Assembly: GCA_027623615.1 (NCBI GenBank)
Contig: JAQBVH010000316.1
Location: 1 to 5,023 of the forward strand
Direction: 5' to 3'
DNA: 5,023 nt
DNA from: Planctomycetota bacterium
GTDB lineage: Bacteria > Planctomycetota > UBA1135 > GCA-002686595
Part shown: positions 1 to 5,023 of the stretch, piece after piece
Numbering within the stretch: position 1 is the stretch's first letter
Layout: each line of letters opens with the position of its first letter
Notes under the pieces: model-generated
The model's input: the letters and a program-made list of their open reading frames with translations, nothing else
What the model was told of the DNA's origin: nothing
Databases searched by the model: none
Program-made: the position numbers and the translations under genes

Positions 1-1
1 C

Positions 2-673
2 GTGCGGCTCGAGGACGGCACCGAGTTGAGCGCGCCGCGGGTGCTCTCGTCCGCGGGCTTCGTGGAGACGATGGCCATGTGCGGAGCGCCGGAGCACGAG
101 TCCGAGGCGGGGCGCATGTCCTTCGTCGAGACCTGCTCCGTGCTCGACGCCCAGCCCGCCGAGCTCGACTGGGACGCGACGATCACCTTCTACAACCTGG
201 CGCCGCGCACGGTGTACGGGGTGCCCGAGACCGATGTGGACGTGCGCAGCGGCGTGCTGTGCTGCCCCTCGAACTACATCGGGAACGAGGCTGACGCGCC
301 GCACTTCCGGGTGACCGTGCTGGCCAACCCGGACCTGTGGAAGGCCAAGGCGGACGAGGACTACTACGCACGCAAGAGCGAGGTCTTGACCGAGGCCCTC
401 GACGCCGTCGCCTCCTTCGGCGCCGACGTGCGCGGCCATGTGATCTATCAGGACGCGTTCACGCCGCGCACGATCGAGCACTACACCGGCCACCGCAACG
501 GCGCCGTCTACGGCGCGCCGCGCAAGCGTTGGGACGGACGCACGGACGTCGGCGGCCTGTTCCTGATCGGCACCGACCAGGGCAACTACGGCATCGTCGG
601 CGCGATGATGAGCGGCATCGACGGCGCGAACCGGCATGCCCTCGCCCAGCAGGCAAGGACGACCACGCGGTGA
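2..673 (+). CDS. FAD-dependent oxidoreductase, CrtI/CrtISO (phytoene desaturase) superfamily, 3' part only
   Basis: This is the C-terminal 223 residues of a protein whose start and N-terminal FAD-binding Rossmann motif lie before the window. The first codon, GTG at 2, is internal rather than a start. The opening residues (VRLEDGTELSAPRVLSSAG) match the family segment where a substrate-domain strand returns to the FAD domain. The C-terminus carries the conserved end of CrtI-type enzymes: TPRTIEHYTGHRNGAVYG at 154-171, then GLFLIGTDQG at 185-194 followed by a Gly/Met-rich helix (residues 195-210), which in the family packs against FAD. Members desaturate, isomerise or saturate polyene chains. 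The substrate here cannot be read from sequence. The gene overlaps the next by four bases (GTGA) and is distantly similar to it, so the pair looks like an old tandem duplication. The family assignment is fairly secure, the exact reaction is not. Confidence 0.85.
   Translation: MRLEDGTELSAPRVLSSAGFVETMAMCGAPEHESEAGRMSFVETCSVLDAQPAELDWDATITFYNLAPRTVYGVPETDVDVRSGVLCCPSNYIGNEADAPHFRVTVLANPDLWKAKADEDYYARKSEVLTEALDAVASFGADVRGHVIYQDAFTPRTIEHYTGHRNGAVYGAPRKRWDGRTDVGGLFLIGTDQGNYGIVGAMMSGIDGANRHALAQQARTTTR
655..659 (+). promoter_or_regulatory. Ribosome binding site for the GTG start at 670
   Basis: AAGGA lies ten bases before the GTG at 670, inside the end of the upstream gene. It supports choosing this GTG, which forms a 4-base GTGA overlap with the upstream stop. 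The reading frame stays open far upstream (to about 337), but that extension is antiparallel or shifted shadow sequence within the preceding gene and has no oxidoreductase character. Confidence 0.5.
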
Positions 674-2148
674 GCATCGACAAGCGCTACTACCTCGGCA
701 GCCGGGACGGCAAGCGACCGGACAAGCGCGACCCCCTCGAGGGAGCCGCGCAGCACTACGACGTGATCGTGATCGGCAGCGGCCTCGGCGGGCTGACGGC
801 GGCGAACATCCTCGGACGCGCGGGGCGCAGGGTGTGCGTCCTCGAGCAGCACTACAACTTCGGCGGGCTCGCGACCTGGTTCAAGCGCAAGGGCGGGCAC
901 CTGTTCGACATCTCGCTGCACGGCTTCCCCATCGGGATGCGCAAGACCGTGCGCAAGTACTGGTCGCCCGAGCTCAGCGAGCGGATCGTGCAGCTGGAGG
1001 GGATCCGCTTCGACAACCCGCAGTTCTCGTTCGAGACCGCGTTCACGCGCGACGACTTCACCGACAAGCTGGTGAACGTCTTCGGCTGCGATCGGACCCG
1101 GGTCGAGGGCTTCTACGACGCCCTGCGGGCGATGAACTACTACGACCAGGACGGCCGCACGGCGGGCGAGCTGTTCGAGGAGTGGTTCCCCGGCCGCAAC
1201 GACGTGCATCGCCTGCTGATGGAGCCGATCAGCTACGCCAACGGCTCGTCCCTCGACGACCCGGCGATCAGCTACGGGATCGTGTTCTCGAACTTCATGT
1301 CGCAGGGCGTGTTCACCTTCACGGGCGGCACCGAGCGGCTGATCAAGGACATGAAGGCCTGCCTCGTCGAGAGCGGGGTCGACCTCTTCCACCGCGTCCA
1401 GGTCGATCAGATCACGGTCGAGAACGGCCGCGTCCGCGGCGTGCGCGTCGGGGACAGGGAGCTGCGCGCGGAGGTCGTCCTCTCGAACGCGAACATCAAG
1501 AGCACGGTCGAGCGCCTGGTCGGCGCCGAGCACTTCGACCCCGAGTGGTACGCGGGCTTCCAGAAGGTGCGCCTGAACACCTCCTCGACCCAGGTCTACA
1601 TGGGCCTGGAGGAGGGCGCGCGCCTGCCCTGGGTCGCGGACCTGTTCTTCACCTCGACCCGGCCGACCTTCGACTCCGACGCGCTGTGCGACCTGCACGG
1701 GGAGAGCCGCACCTTCAGCTTCTACTACCCGAAGGTGCGCCCGGGCTCGGAACGCTACACGGTGGTCGCGTCGATGAACGCGCGCTTCGAGGACTGGAGC
1801 GCCCTCTCCGACGCCGACTACGAGCTGCACAAGCAGCGCATGCAGGAGGAGACCCTCGCCGCCCTCGAGGGCTACGTACCCGGCGTGCGCGACAAGATCT
1901 GCCACGTCGAGTCCGCGACGCCGCGCACCTTCGCCTTCTACACCCAGCACGACCGGGGCACGTCCTTCGGGACGAAGTTCGAGGGCCTGCCCTACTCGAT
2001 GAAGCTCTCCGAGCAGGTCGAGGGCCTGTACCACGCCGGCTCGGTCGGCATCATCATGTCCGGTTGGCTGGGCGCCGCGAACTACGGCGCCATCACCGCC
2101 AACGCCGTCGACGGGCACCTGGCCAACCTGGCCCGTGCCGAGGCCTGA
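670..2148 (+). CDS. NAD(P)/FAD-dependent oxidoreductase, CrtI/CrtISO/RetSat-like
   Basis: This 492-residue protein is close to the usual 490-510 residues for phytoene desaturase, carotenoid isomerase and retinol saturase relatives. After a charged 29-residue lead comes a dinucleotide-binding fold: YDVIVIGSGLGGLTAAN at 30-46 with the GxGxxG loop at 36-41, and E59 (CVLEQH) at the position that binds the ADP ribose. NFGGLATWF at 63-71 follows as the second part of the family signature. Near the C-terminus are TPRTFAFYT and GLYHAGSVGIIMSG (from about 452), the conserved FAD-contacting end. No signal peptide or clear membrane helix is seen, so it is probably cytosolic or membrane-peripheral. The GTG start is set by the GTGA overlap with the upstream paralogue and an AAGGA ten bases before. 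The adjacent fabG/fabZ/fabI genes suggest an acyl-ACP or polyene-acyl substrate rather than a classical carotenoid. No phytoene synthase is visible. The superfamily is confident; the reaction is inferred only. Confidence 0.9.
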   Translation: MSIDKRYYLGSRDGKRPDKRDPLEGAAQHYDVIVIGSGLGGLTAANILGRAGRRVCVLEQHYNFGGLATWFKRKGGHLFDISLHGFPIGMRKTVRKYWSPELSERIVQLEGIRFDNPQFSFETAFTRDDFTDKLVNVFGCDRTRVEGFYDALRAMNYYDQDGRTAGELFEEWFPGRNDVHRLLMEPISYANGSSLDDPAISYGIVFSNFMSQGVFTFTGGTERLIKDMKACLVESGVDLFHRVQVDQITVENGRVRGVRVGDRELRAEVVLSNANIKSTVERLVGAEHFDPEWYAGFQKVRLNTSSTQVYMGLEEGARLPWVADLFFTSTRPTFDSDALCDLHGESRTFSFYYPKVRPGSERYTVVASMNARFEDWSALSDADYELHKQRMQEETLAALEGYVPGVRDKICHVESATPRTFAFYTQHDRGTSFGTKFEGLPYSMKLSEQVEGLYHAGSVGIIMSGWLGAANYGAITANAVDGHLANLARAEA

Positions 2149-2153
2149 TCCCC

Positions 2154-2885
2154 ATGCGTTACCAAGACCGGCACGTCGTCGTCACCGGCGGCACGCGCGG
2201 CATCGGCCGTGCGATCAGCGAGGCCTTCCTGCGCGAGGGCGCCACCGTGCGCGCAACCTACCGCGGCGACGAGAACGCCGCCGACCAGATGCACGAGGAC
2301 GCGGGCGCCGACGCCGAGCGCTTGCACCTGTGCAAGGTCGACCTGTGCGACCCCGGCGCCGTGGTGCGCTTCTGGGCCGAGCTGGCGGACACGCCCGTCT
2401 CCGTGCTCGTGAACAACGCCGGCATCCGCCGCGACGGAATCCTCGCGATGATGTCCGAGGAGGACTGGAGCACCGTGCTCGAGACGAACCTCACCGGCGG
2501 CTTCCGCATGTCGAAGGAGGCGGTCAAGAACATGCTAGGTCAGCGCTATGGCCGCATCGTGTTCGTCACCTCGCCCGCGGGCAGGGTCGGCTTCGAGGGC
2601 CAGGGCAACTACGCCGCCTCGAAGGCGGGCCAGGTCGGCCTCGCGCGCGCCCTCTGCAAGGAGGTCGCCAAGCGCGGCATCACGGTCAACTGCGTCTCGC
2701 CGGGCTTCATCGAGACCGACCTGATCGCGGACCTGCCGCCCGAGCTGACCAAGGGCTACAAGAGCTCGGTCCCCATGCGCCGCTTCGGCAAGCCCGCGGA
2801 GGTCGCCAGCGCCGTGCTGTACCTCGCCTCGGAGGAGGCCAGCTACATCACCGGCAGCACACTCGAGGTGACCGGTGGACTCTAG
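2154..2885 (+). CDS. fabG: 3-oxoacyl-ACP reductase FabG (short-chain dehydrogenase)
   Basis: This 243-residue cytosolic short-chain dehydrogenase is nearly the same length as E. coli FabG (244). In the family it reduces 3-oxoacyl-ACP to 3-hydroxyacyl-ACP with NADPH. The cofactor motif TGGTRGIG is at 11-18 and NNAG at 87-90. The full catalytic tetrad is present as N112 (TNLTGG), S140 (VTSPAG), Y153 and K157 (YAASK), each two residues later than in E. coli. The end, [12 protein letters not shown], is a FabG-type C-terminus. The ATG lies five bases after the stop of the flavoprotein gene, with GAGG about ten bases upstream. Its last 11 bases overlap the dehydratase gene. Being followed by fabZ- and fabI-type genes supports an acyl-ACP role rather than a generic alcohol dehydrogenase. 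It may be a specialised paralogue rather than the housekeeping copy, since fabD, acpP and fabF are not adjacent here. Confidence 0.9.
   Translation: MRYQDRHVVVTGGTRGIGRAISEAFLREGATVRATYRGDENAADQMHEDAGADAERLHLCKVDLCDPGAVVRFWAELADTPVSVLVNNAGIRRDGILAMMSEEDWSTVLETNLTGGFRMSKEAVKNMLGQRYGRIVFVTSPAGRVGFEGQGNYAASKAGQVGLARALCKEVAKRGITVNCVSPGFIETDLIADLPPELTKGYKSSVPMRRFGKPAEVASAVLYLASEEASYITGSTLEVTGGL
2865..2871 (+). promoter_or_regulatory. Ribosome binding site for the dehydratase GTG start
   Basis: GAGGTGA sits just before the GTG at 2875 and inside the fabG coding sequence. It supports the overlapping GTG start, which is also the position that gives a normal FabZ N-terminus. The next in-frame start would remove the conserved LLPHRDPF segment. 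Confidence 0.45.
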
Positions 2886-3318
2886 CCGCGCCGAGGTCGA
2901 GGCCCTGCTGCCCCACCGCGACCCGTTCCTGTTCGTCGATCGCCTCGTCGAGCGCGGAGACGGCGCCCTGTCGACCGAGTGGGCCGTCCCGGAGGACCTC
3001 GACGTCTTCCGCGGCCACTACCCGGGCAACCCGATCCTGCCCGGCGTGCTCATCGCCGAGCACTGCTTCCAGAGCGGAGCGCTGTTGATCTACACCGGCG
3101 CCGCATCCAAGGGCGACGCCGGCACGCCCGTGCTGACGCGCATCGAGGACGCGCGCTACAAGCGCCTGGTGCGGCCGGGCGACGTGCTGGCAACGACGGT
3201 CACCCTCGAGGACAGCCTGGCCAACGCGCGCTTCTGCGCGGCCGTGGTCCGCTGCGAGGGCCAGGTCGTCGCGCGCCTCAAGTTCACCCTGGCCCTGGCC
3301 GCCGAGGCTCCCGCGTGA
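2875..3318 (+). CDS. fabZ: 3-hydroxyacyl-ACP dehydratase, FabZ-type hot-dog fold
   Basis: This 147-residue single hot-dog domain protein is about the length of E. coli FabZ (151). FabZ dehydrates 3-hydroxyacyl-ACP to trans-2-enoyl-ACP in the cytosol. [13 protein letters not shown] at 11-23 is the typical N-terminal signature. [21 protein letters not shown] carries the active-site residues H48 and, in the central helix, E62. [11 protein letters not shown] at 93-103 is the conserved strand and turn before the final strands. The central-helix sequence after the catalytic Glu (HCFQ) departs from the common AMAQ form, so substrate preference may differ from housekeeping FabZ. The GTG start overlaps the end of fabG by 11 bases, and the stop overlaps the next start by four, so translation of the three FAS genes is probably coupled. 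The fold is very secure; the symbol is assigned by family and context. Confidence 0.88.
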   Translation: MDSSRAEVEALLPHRDPFLFVDRLVERGDGALSTEWAVPEDLDVFRGHYPGNPILPGVLIAEHCFQSGALLIYTGAASKGDAGTPVLTRIEDARYKRLVRPGDVLATTVTLEDSLANARFCAAVVRCEGQVVARLKFTLALAAEAPA

Positions 3319-4121
3319 GCGCCTGGCTCGGCCTCACCGGTCGCCGCGTCCTGGTGACGGGGCTCGCGAACAAGAAGTCCGTCGCGCACCACGTCGCGCT
3401 CCAGCTGGTCGAGGCTGGCGCCATCCCGATCTTCGTCGTGCGCACGGAGGAGCGCCGCGAGCAGGTGCAGAAGCTCGTCGGCGGCCACGCCTGCCACGTC
3501 TGTGACGTGCGCCATCAGGAGCAGATCGAGGCCCTGGCCGCGGCCCTCGCCGAGACCGGGCAGCCCCTGCACGGGATGGTCCACTCGATCGCGTTCGCCG
3601 ACTACTCGGACGGCTTCAAGCCCTTCCACGAGACCGGCAAGGCCGCCTTCCTCGAGGCGATGGACGTCTCCGCGTTCTCGTTGATCAACCTGGCGAACGC
3701 GCTCAAGGAGCAGTTCAGCGAGGACGCCTCGGTGGTCACGATCTCGATCTCGACGACCACCATGGCCGCCGAGAACTACGGCTTCATGGCCCCGGCCAAG
3801 GCGGCCCTCGACAGCGCGGTCGTGTTCCTCGCGAAGAGCTTCAAGGCCTTCGGCAAGGTGCGCTTCAACGGCGTGCGCGCGGGCCTCCTGAAGACGAGCT
3901 CGTCGGCCGGCATCCCCGGCTACCTCGACTCGTACCTGCACGGCGAGGAGGCCACCCTGCGCAAGCAGGGCCTGCGCACCGAAGAGGTCGCCTCCACGAC
4001 CCTGTTCCTGCTCTCCCCCCGCTCCTCGGGCATCGACGCCCAGGGCGTCGTCGTGGACGCGGGCATGGGCGTGAACTACTTCGACGCGGAGATCGTGCGC
4101 CGGGTTTCCCGACCGGAGTGA
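3315..4121 (+). CDS. fabI: Enoyl-ACP reductase, divergent FabI family
   Basis: This 268-residue member of the short-chain dehydrogenase superfamily is close to E. coli FabI (262). FabI reduces trans-2-enoyl-ACP with NAD(P)H, the last step of each elongation round. Family marks are the modified cofactor loop [10 protein letters not shown] (15-24) in place of TGxxxGxG, CDV at 63-65, HSIAFA at 90-95, and the Y-x6-K active site with Y155, M158 and K162 (YGFMAPAK). Two positions differ from typical FabI. The residue equivalent to E. coli Y146 is I145 (TISIS instead of TLSYL), and the AGPIRT motif is AGLLKT at 189-194, followed by a slightly longer substrate loop. The gene starts at a GTG in a GTGA overlap, with GAGG seven bases upstream. 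It is the last clear member of the operon. The family is confident; activity on ordinary enoyl-ACP is less so. Confidence 0.88.
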   Translation: MSAWLGLTGRRVLVTGLANKKSVAHHVALQLVEAGAIPIFVVRTEERREQVQKLVGGHACHVCDVRHQEQIEALAAALAETGQPLHGMVHSIAFADYSDGFKPFHETGKAAFLEAMDVSAFSLINLANALKEQFSEDASVVTISISTTTMAAENYGFMAPAKAALDSAVVFLAKSFKAFGKVRFNGVRAGLLKTSSSAGIPGYLDSYLHGEEATLRKQGLRTEEVASTTLFLLSPRSSGIDAQGVVVDAGMGVNYFDAEIVRRVSRPE

Positions 4122-4152
4122 TTCAGGCGATCCGCCGCGAGTAGCCCCTCCC

Positions 4153-4577
4153 ATGGGATGGCTCCGCTGGTTGCCCTTCGGTCTCGGCGTGGTCGCGATC
4201 CACGGGATCGTGATCTGGGCCGTCGCTGGCGGGGCTCACCCGTTGATCCTGGTCTGCCTCACGGCCACGGCCGTGGGGATCCTGCTGCCGGGCCTGATCC
4301 CCCTGCTGGCCCCGATCGACGACGAGTCCTCTTCGAGGCGCCGCTGGGGCCCGACCGTGACGCGCCCCCGACCCTGCTCCTCTGCGCGTACGGATTGCTG
4401 ATCGCCGCGAGCAGCCTGGGTGGCGCGTTCCCCCTCTCGCCCCTCCCCCTCGTCCTGGCGATCGCATGGAGCTACCCGCGCCCGCGCCGCGTTCCGATCA
4501 GGCGTCACCGGGACCTCACTCCTCGAGCGAACCGAGACGCTCCCGCACCTCAGCCGACTCCGGGTGATCCACGGTGA
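4153..4577 (+). pseudogene. Small membrane protein, frameshifted; paralogue of the gene at 4702
   Basis: The ATG at 4153 opens MGWLRWLPF followed by two hydrophobic stretches (about residues 9-26 and 31-52), but this frame ends early at 4401. From about 4330 the homologous continuation is in another forward frame, which reads LLLCAYGLLIAASS, then PLPLVLAIAWSYPRPRRVP, and stops at 4577. The gene at 4702 has both the MG-x-LRWLPF start and the PLPLVL...W..PRPRRVP block in one frame, so here the two halves were once joined. The shift, a net loss of one base or gain of two, lies roughly between 4300 and 4360. C-runs at 4299-4303 and 4310-4313 could be the cause, by mutation or sequencing error. 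The joined product would have about 140 residues, three or so membrane segments and a basic cytosolic tail. It starts 31 bases after fabI with no clear ribosome binding site. Function is unknown. Confidence 0.6.
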
Positions 4578-4674
4578 ACACGGACCGGTAGACCTCGAGC
4601 GCCACGGTGAGGACCCGCGCCGCTCCCTCCCGGTCGCCGTCATCCTCGAGCCATTGTCTTGCCAGAGTGAAGGT
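4516..4674 (-). pseudogene. Relic of a TPR protein, C-terminal end only
   Basis: Read on the minus strand, 52 codons end at a TGA (4518-4516). The product begins TFTLARQWLEDDGDREGAAR, continues with VLTVALEVYRSVFTVDHPES and ends AEVRERLGSLEE. This is the pattern of a tetratricopeptide repeat of the kinesin-light-chain type, with two amphipathic helices and the HPE turn between units, often the last repeat of a longer protein. A stop codon in frame at 4677-4675 lies directly upstream, no gene body continues in any minus-strand frame, and the next sequence is the upstream region of the 4702 gene. So it is read as a decapitated remnant. It overlaps, antisense, the tail of the preceding membrane-protein pseudogene. 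It could be chance open sequence, but the helical pattern and the absence of rare residues make that less likely. Confidence 0.5.
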
Positions 4675-4689
4675 TCAGCAGCCGGTGGG

Positions 4690-4695
4690 TAGGCT
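4690..4695 (+). promoter_or_regulatory. Candidate -10 element for a leaderless transcript
   Basis: TAGGCT fits the TANNNT form of a -10 hexamer and lies six bases before the ATG at 4702. That spacing places the transcription start at or next to the start codon. No Shine-Dalgarno sequence is present in between (GGGTCC), which agrees with leaderless translation. No convincing -35 element is seen at the expected distance; only a weak GTGAAG occurs near 4667. The paralogue at 4153 has TAGCCC in a similar place, without the final T. Confidence 0.4.
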
Positions 4696-4701
4696 GGGTC
4701 C

Positions 4702-5023
4702 ATGGGTCTCCTGCGTTGGCTCCCGTTCCTGGTTGCGATGGCGCTGATCGGCGTCGGAGCGACCCGGAAGGCGTTGGCCGGGGGATCGGTGATCCTGATC
4801 CTGGTGATCACGGTCGTGGGGATCCTTATCGACCACAGCTACGTGATGGCCGTCCTCCTGCTCCCCCTGCCTCTTGTTCTTGTCGGCTTGTGGGCCTGGC
4901 CGCGACCCCGACGCGTCCCTGCGTGGAGACGCAGGGTCTCGGGTGCGCTCGCCGAGGAGTCAGACACGACGACCGTAGACGTGCCGCAGCGGCTCCAGGG
5001 CGAGGATGTCTCGGCGCTGACTG
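4702..5023 (+). CDS. Small membrane protein of unknown function, 3' end outside the window
   Basis: The 107 codons visible run to the window edge without a stop. The product starts MGLLRWLPF and has hydrophobic segments at about residues 6-20, 28-44 and 48-66, the last ending in PLPLVLVGLWAWPRPRRVP at about 56-74. A strongly basic stretch (AWRRR) then leads into a polar, acidic tail (ALAEESDTTTVDVPQ). The basic cluster directly after the last helix would, by the positive-inside rule, put the tail in the cytosol. It is a paralogue of the frameshifted gene at 4153, which shares both the N-terminal motif and the PRPRRVP block. I do not recognise the family and assign no function. The ATG is chosen because it aligns with the start of the paralogue and sits just after a leaderless-type -10 hexamer. 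Continuation of the tail past about residue 86 is less certain, because the opposite strand is also open there. Confidence 0.65.
   Translation, partial: MGLLRWLPFLVAMALIGVGATRKALAGGSVILILVITVVGILIDHSYVMAVLLLPLPLVLVGLWAWPRPRRVPAWRRRVSGALAEESDTTTVDVPQRLQGEDVSALT

Noticed and set aside
337..669. In-frame upstream extension of the second flavoprotein
   Set aside because: The translation of this extension is arginine-rich and lies inside the conserved C-terminus of the preceding gene. The GTG at 670 with its ribosome binding site and GTGA overlap is the better start.
586..2118. A 510-codon open frame on the minus strand across the second flavoprotein gene
   Set aside because: It is a GC-rich antisense shadow. 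Its product is a low-complexity run of V, A, E, L, R and H without any recognisable motif, while the plus strand encodes a full conserved flavoprotein.
4126..4136. Small inverted repeat (GGCG/CGCC, loop of three) after fabI as a terminator
   Set aside because: A four-base stem without a following T-run is too weak, and such repeats are expected by chance at this base composition.
3156..4154. A 332-codon open frame on the minus strand across fabI
   Set aside because: Same reason: a repetitive, motif-free antisense shadow opposite a well-supported enzyme gene.
4420..4692. A 90-codon plus-strand open frame between the paralogues
   Set aside because: It has no motif or hydrophobic pattern, lies in a different frame from both halves of the membrane-protein gene, and is explained as a shadow of those and of the antisense TPR stretch.
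1..5023. tRNA, rRNA, CRISPR array, insertion-sequence ends or transposase genes
   Set aside because: None was seen by reading both strands: no tRNA cloverleaf signature, no regularly spaced repeats, no transposase motif.

Overview
The window is a GC-rich, gene-dense bacterial segment with strong G/C preference at third codon positions and frequent GTG starts. It falls into two unlike parts. Nothing in it fixes the taxon. The pairing of type II fatty-acid enzymes with CrtI-type flavoproteins, and the remnant of a TPR protein, would fit a high-GC member of Planctomycetota or a myxobacterium-like lineage. That is a low-confidence inference, and no rRNA or other marker is present to test it.

Positions 1-4121 hold a tightly packed plus-strand operon of five genes. 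Two are tandem FAD-dependent oxidoreductases of the phytoene desaturase/carotenoid isomerase (CrtI/CrtISO/RetSat) fold, the first cut off by the window edge. They are followed by a 3-oxoacyl-ACP reductase (FabG), a hot-dog 3-hydroxyacyl-ACP dehydratase (FabZ) and an enoyl-ACP reductase (FabI). Neighbouring genes overlap by 4 or 11 bases or are 5 bases apart, so they are very likely co-transcribed and translationally coupled. FabG, FabZ and FabI make up the whole reductive half of a fatty-acid elongation cycle. No ketosynthase or acyl carrier protein is visible; these may lie upstream. The FabI has unusual active-site-region residues. My reading is that the operon makes or modifies a specialised acyl chain whose double bonds are introduced, isomerised or saturated by the two CrtI-like enzymes. 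Comparable gene mixtures occur in the candidate ladderane loci of anammox bacteria, but no radical SAM gene is seen here and that product is not claimed.

Positions 4122-5023 are a looser, partly decayed region. Two small membrane-protein genes are clear paralogues: both begin MG-x-LRWLPF and share the later block PLPLVL...W..PRPRRVP. The first needs a frameshift near 4300-4360 to join its two halves. The second is open to the window edge and has a TAGGCT hexamer six bases before its ATG, which suggests a leaderless transcript. Between them, on the minus strand, lies a 52-codon TPR-like C-terminal piece with no upstream gene body, read as a relic. This suggests duplication and rearrangement around the two paralogues.
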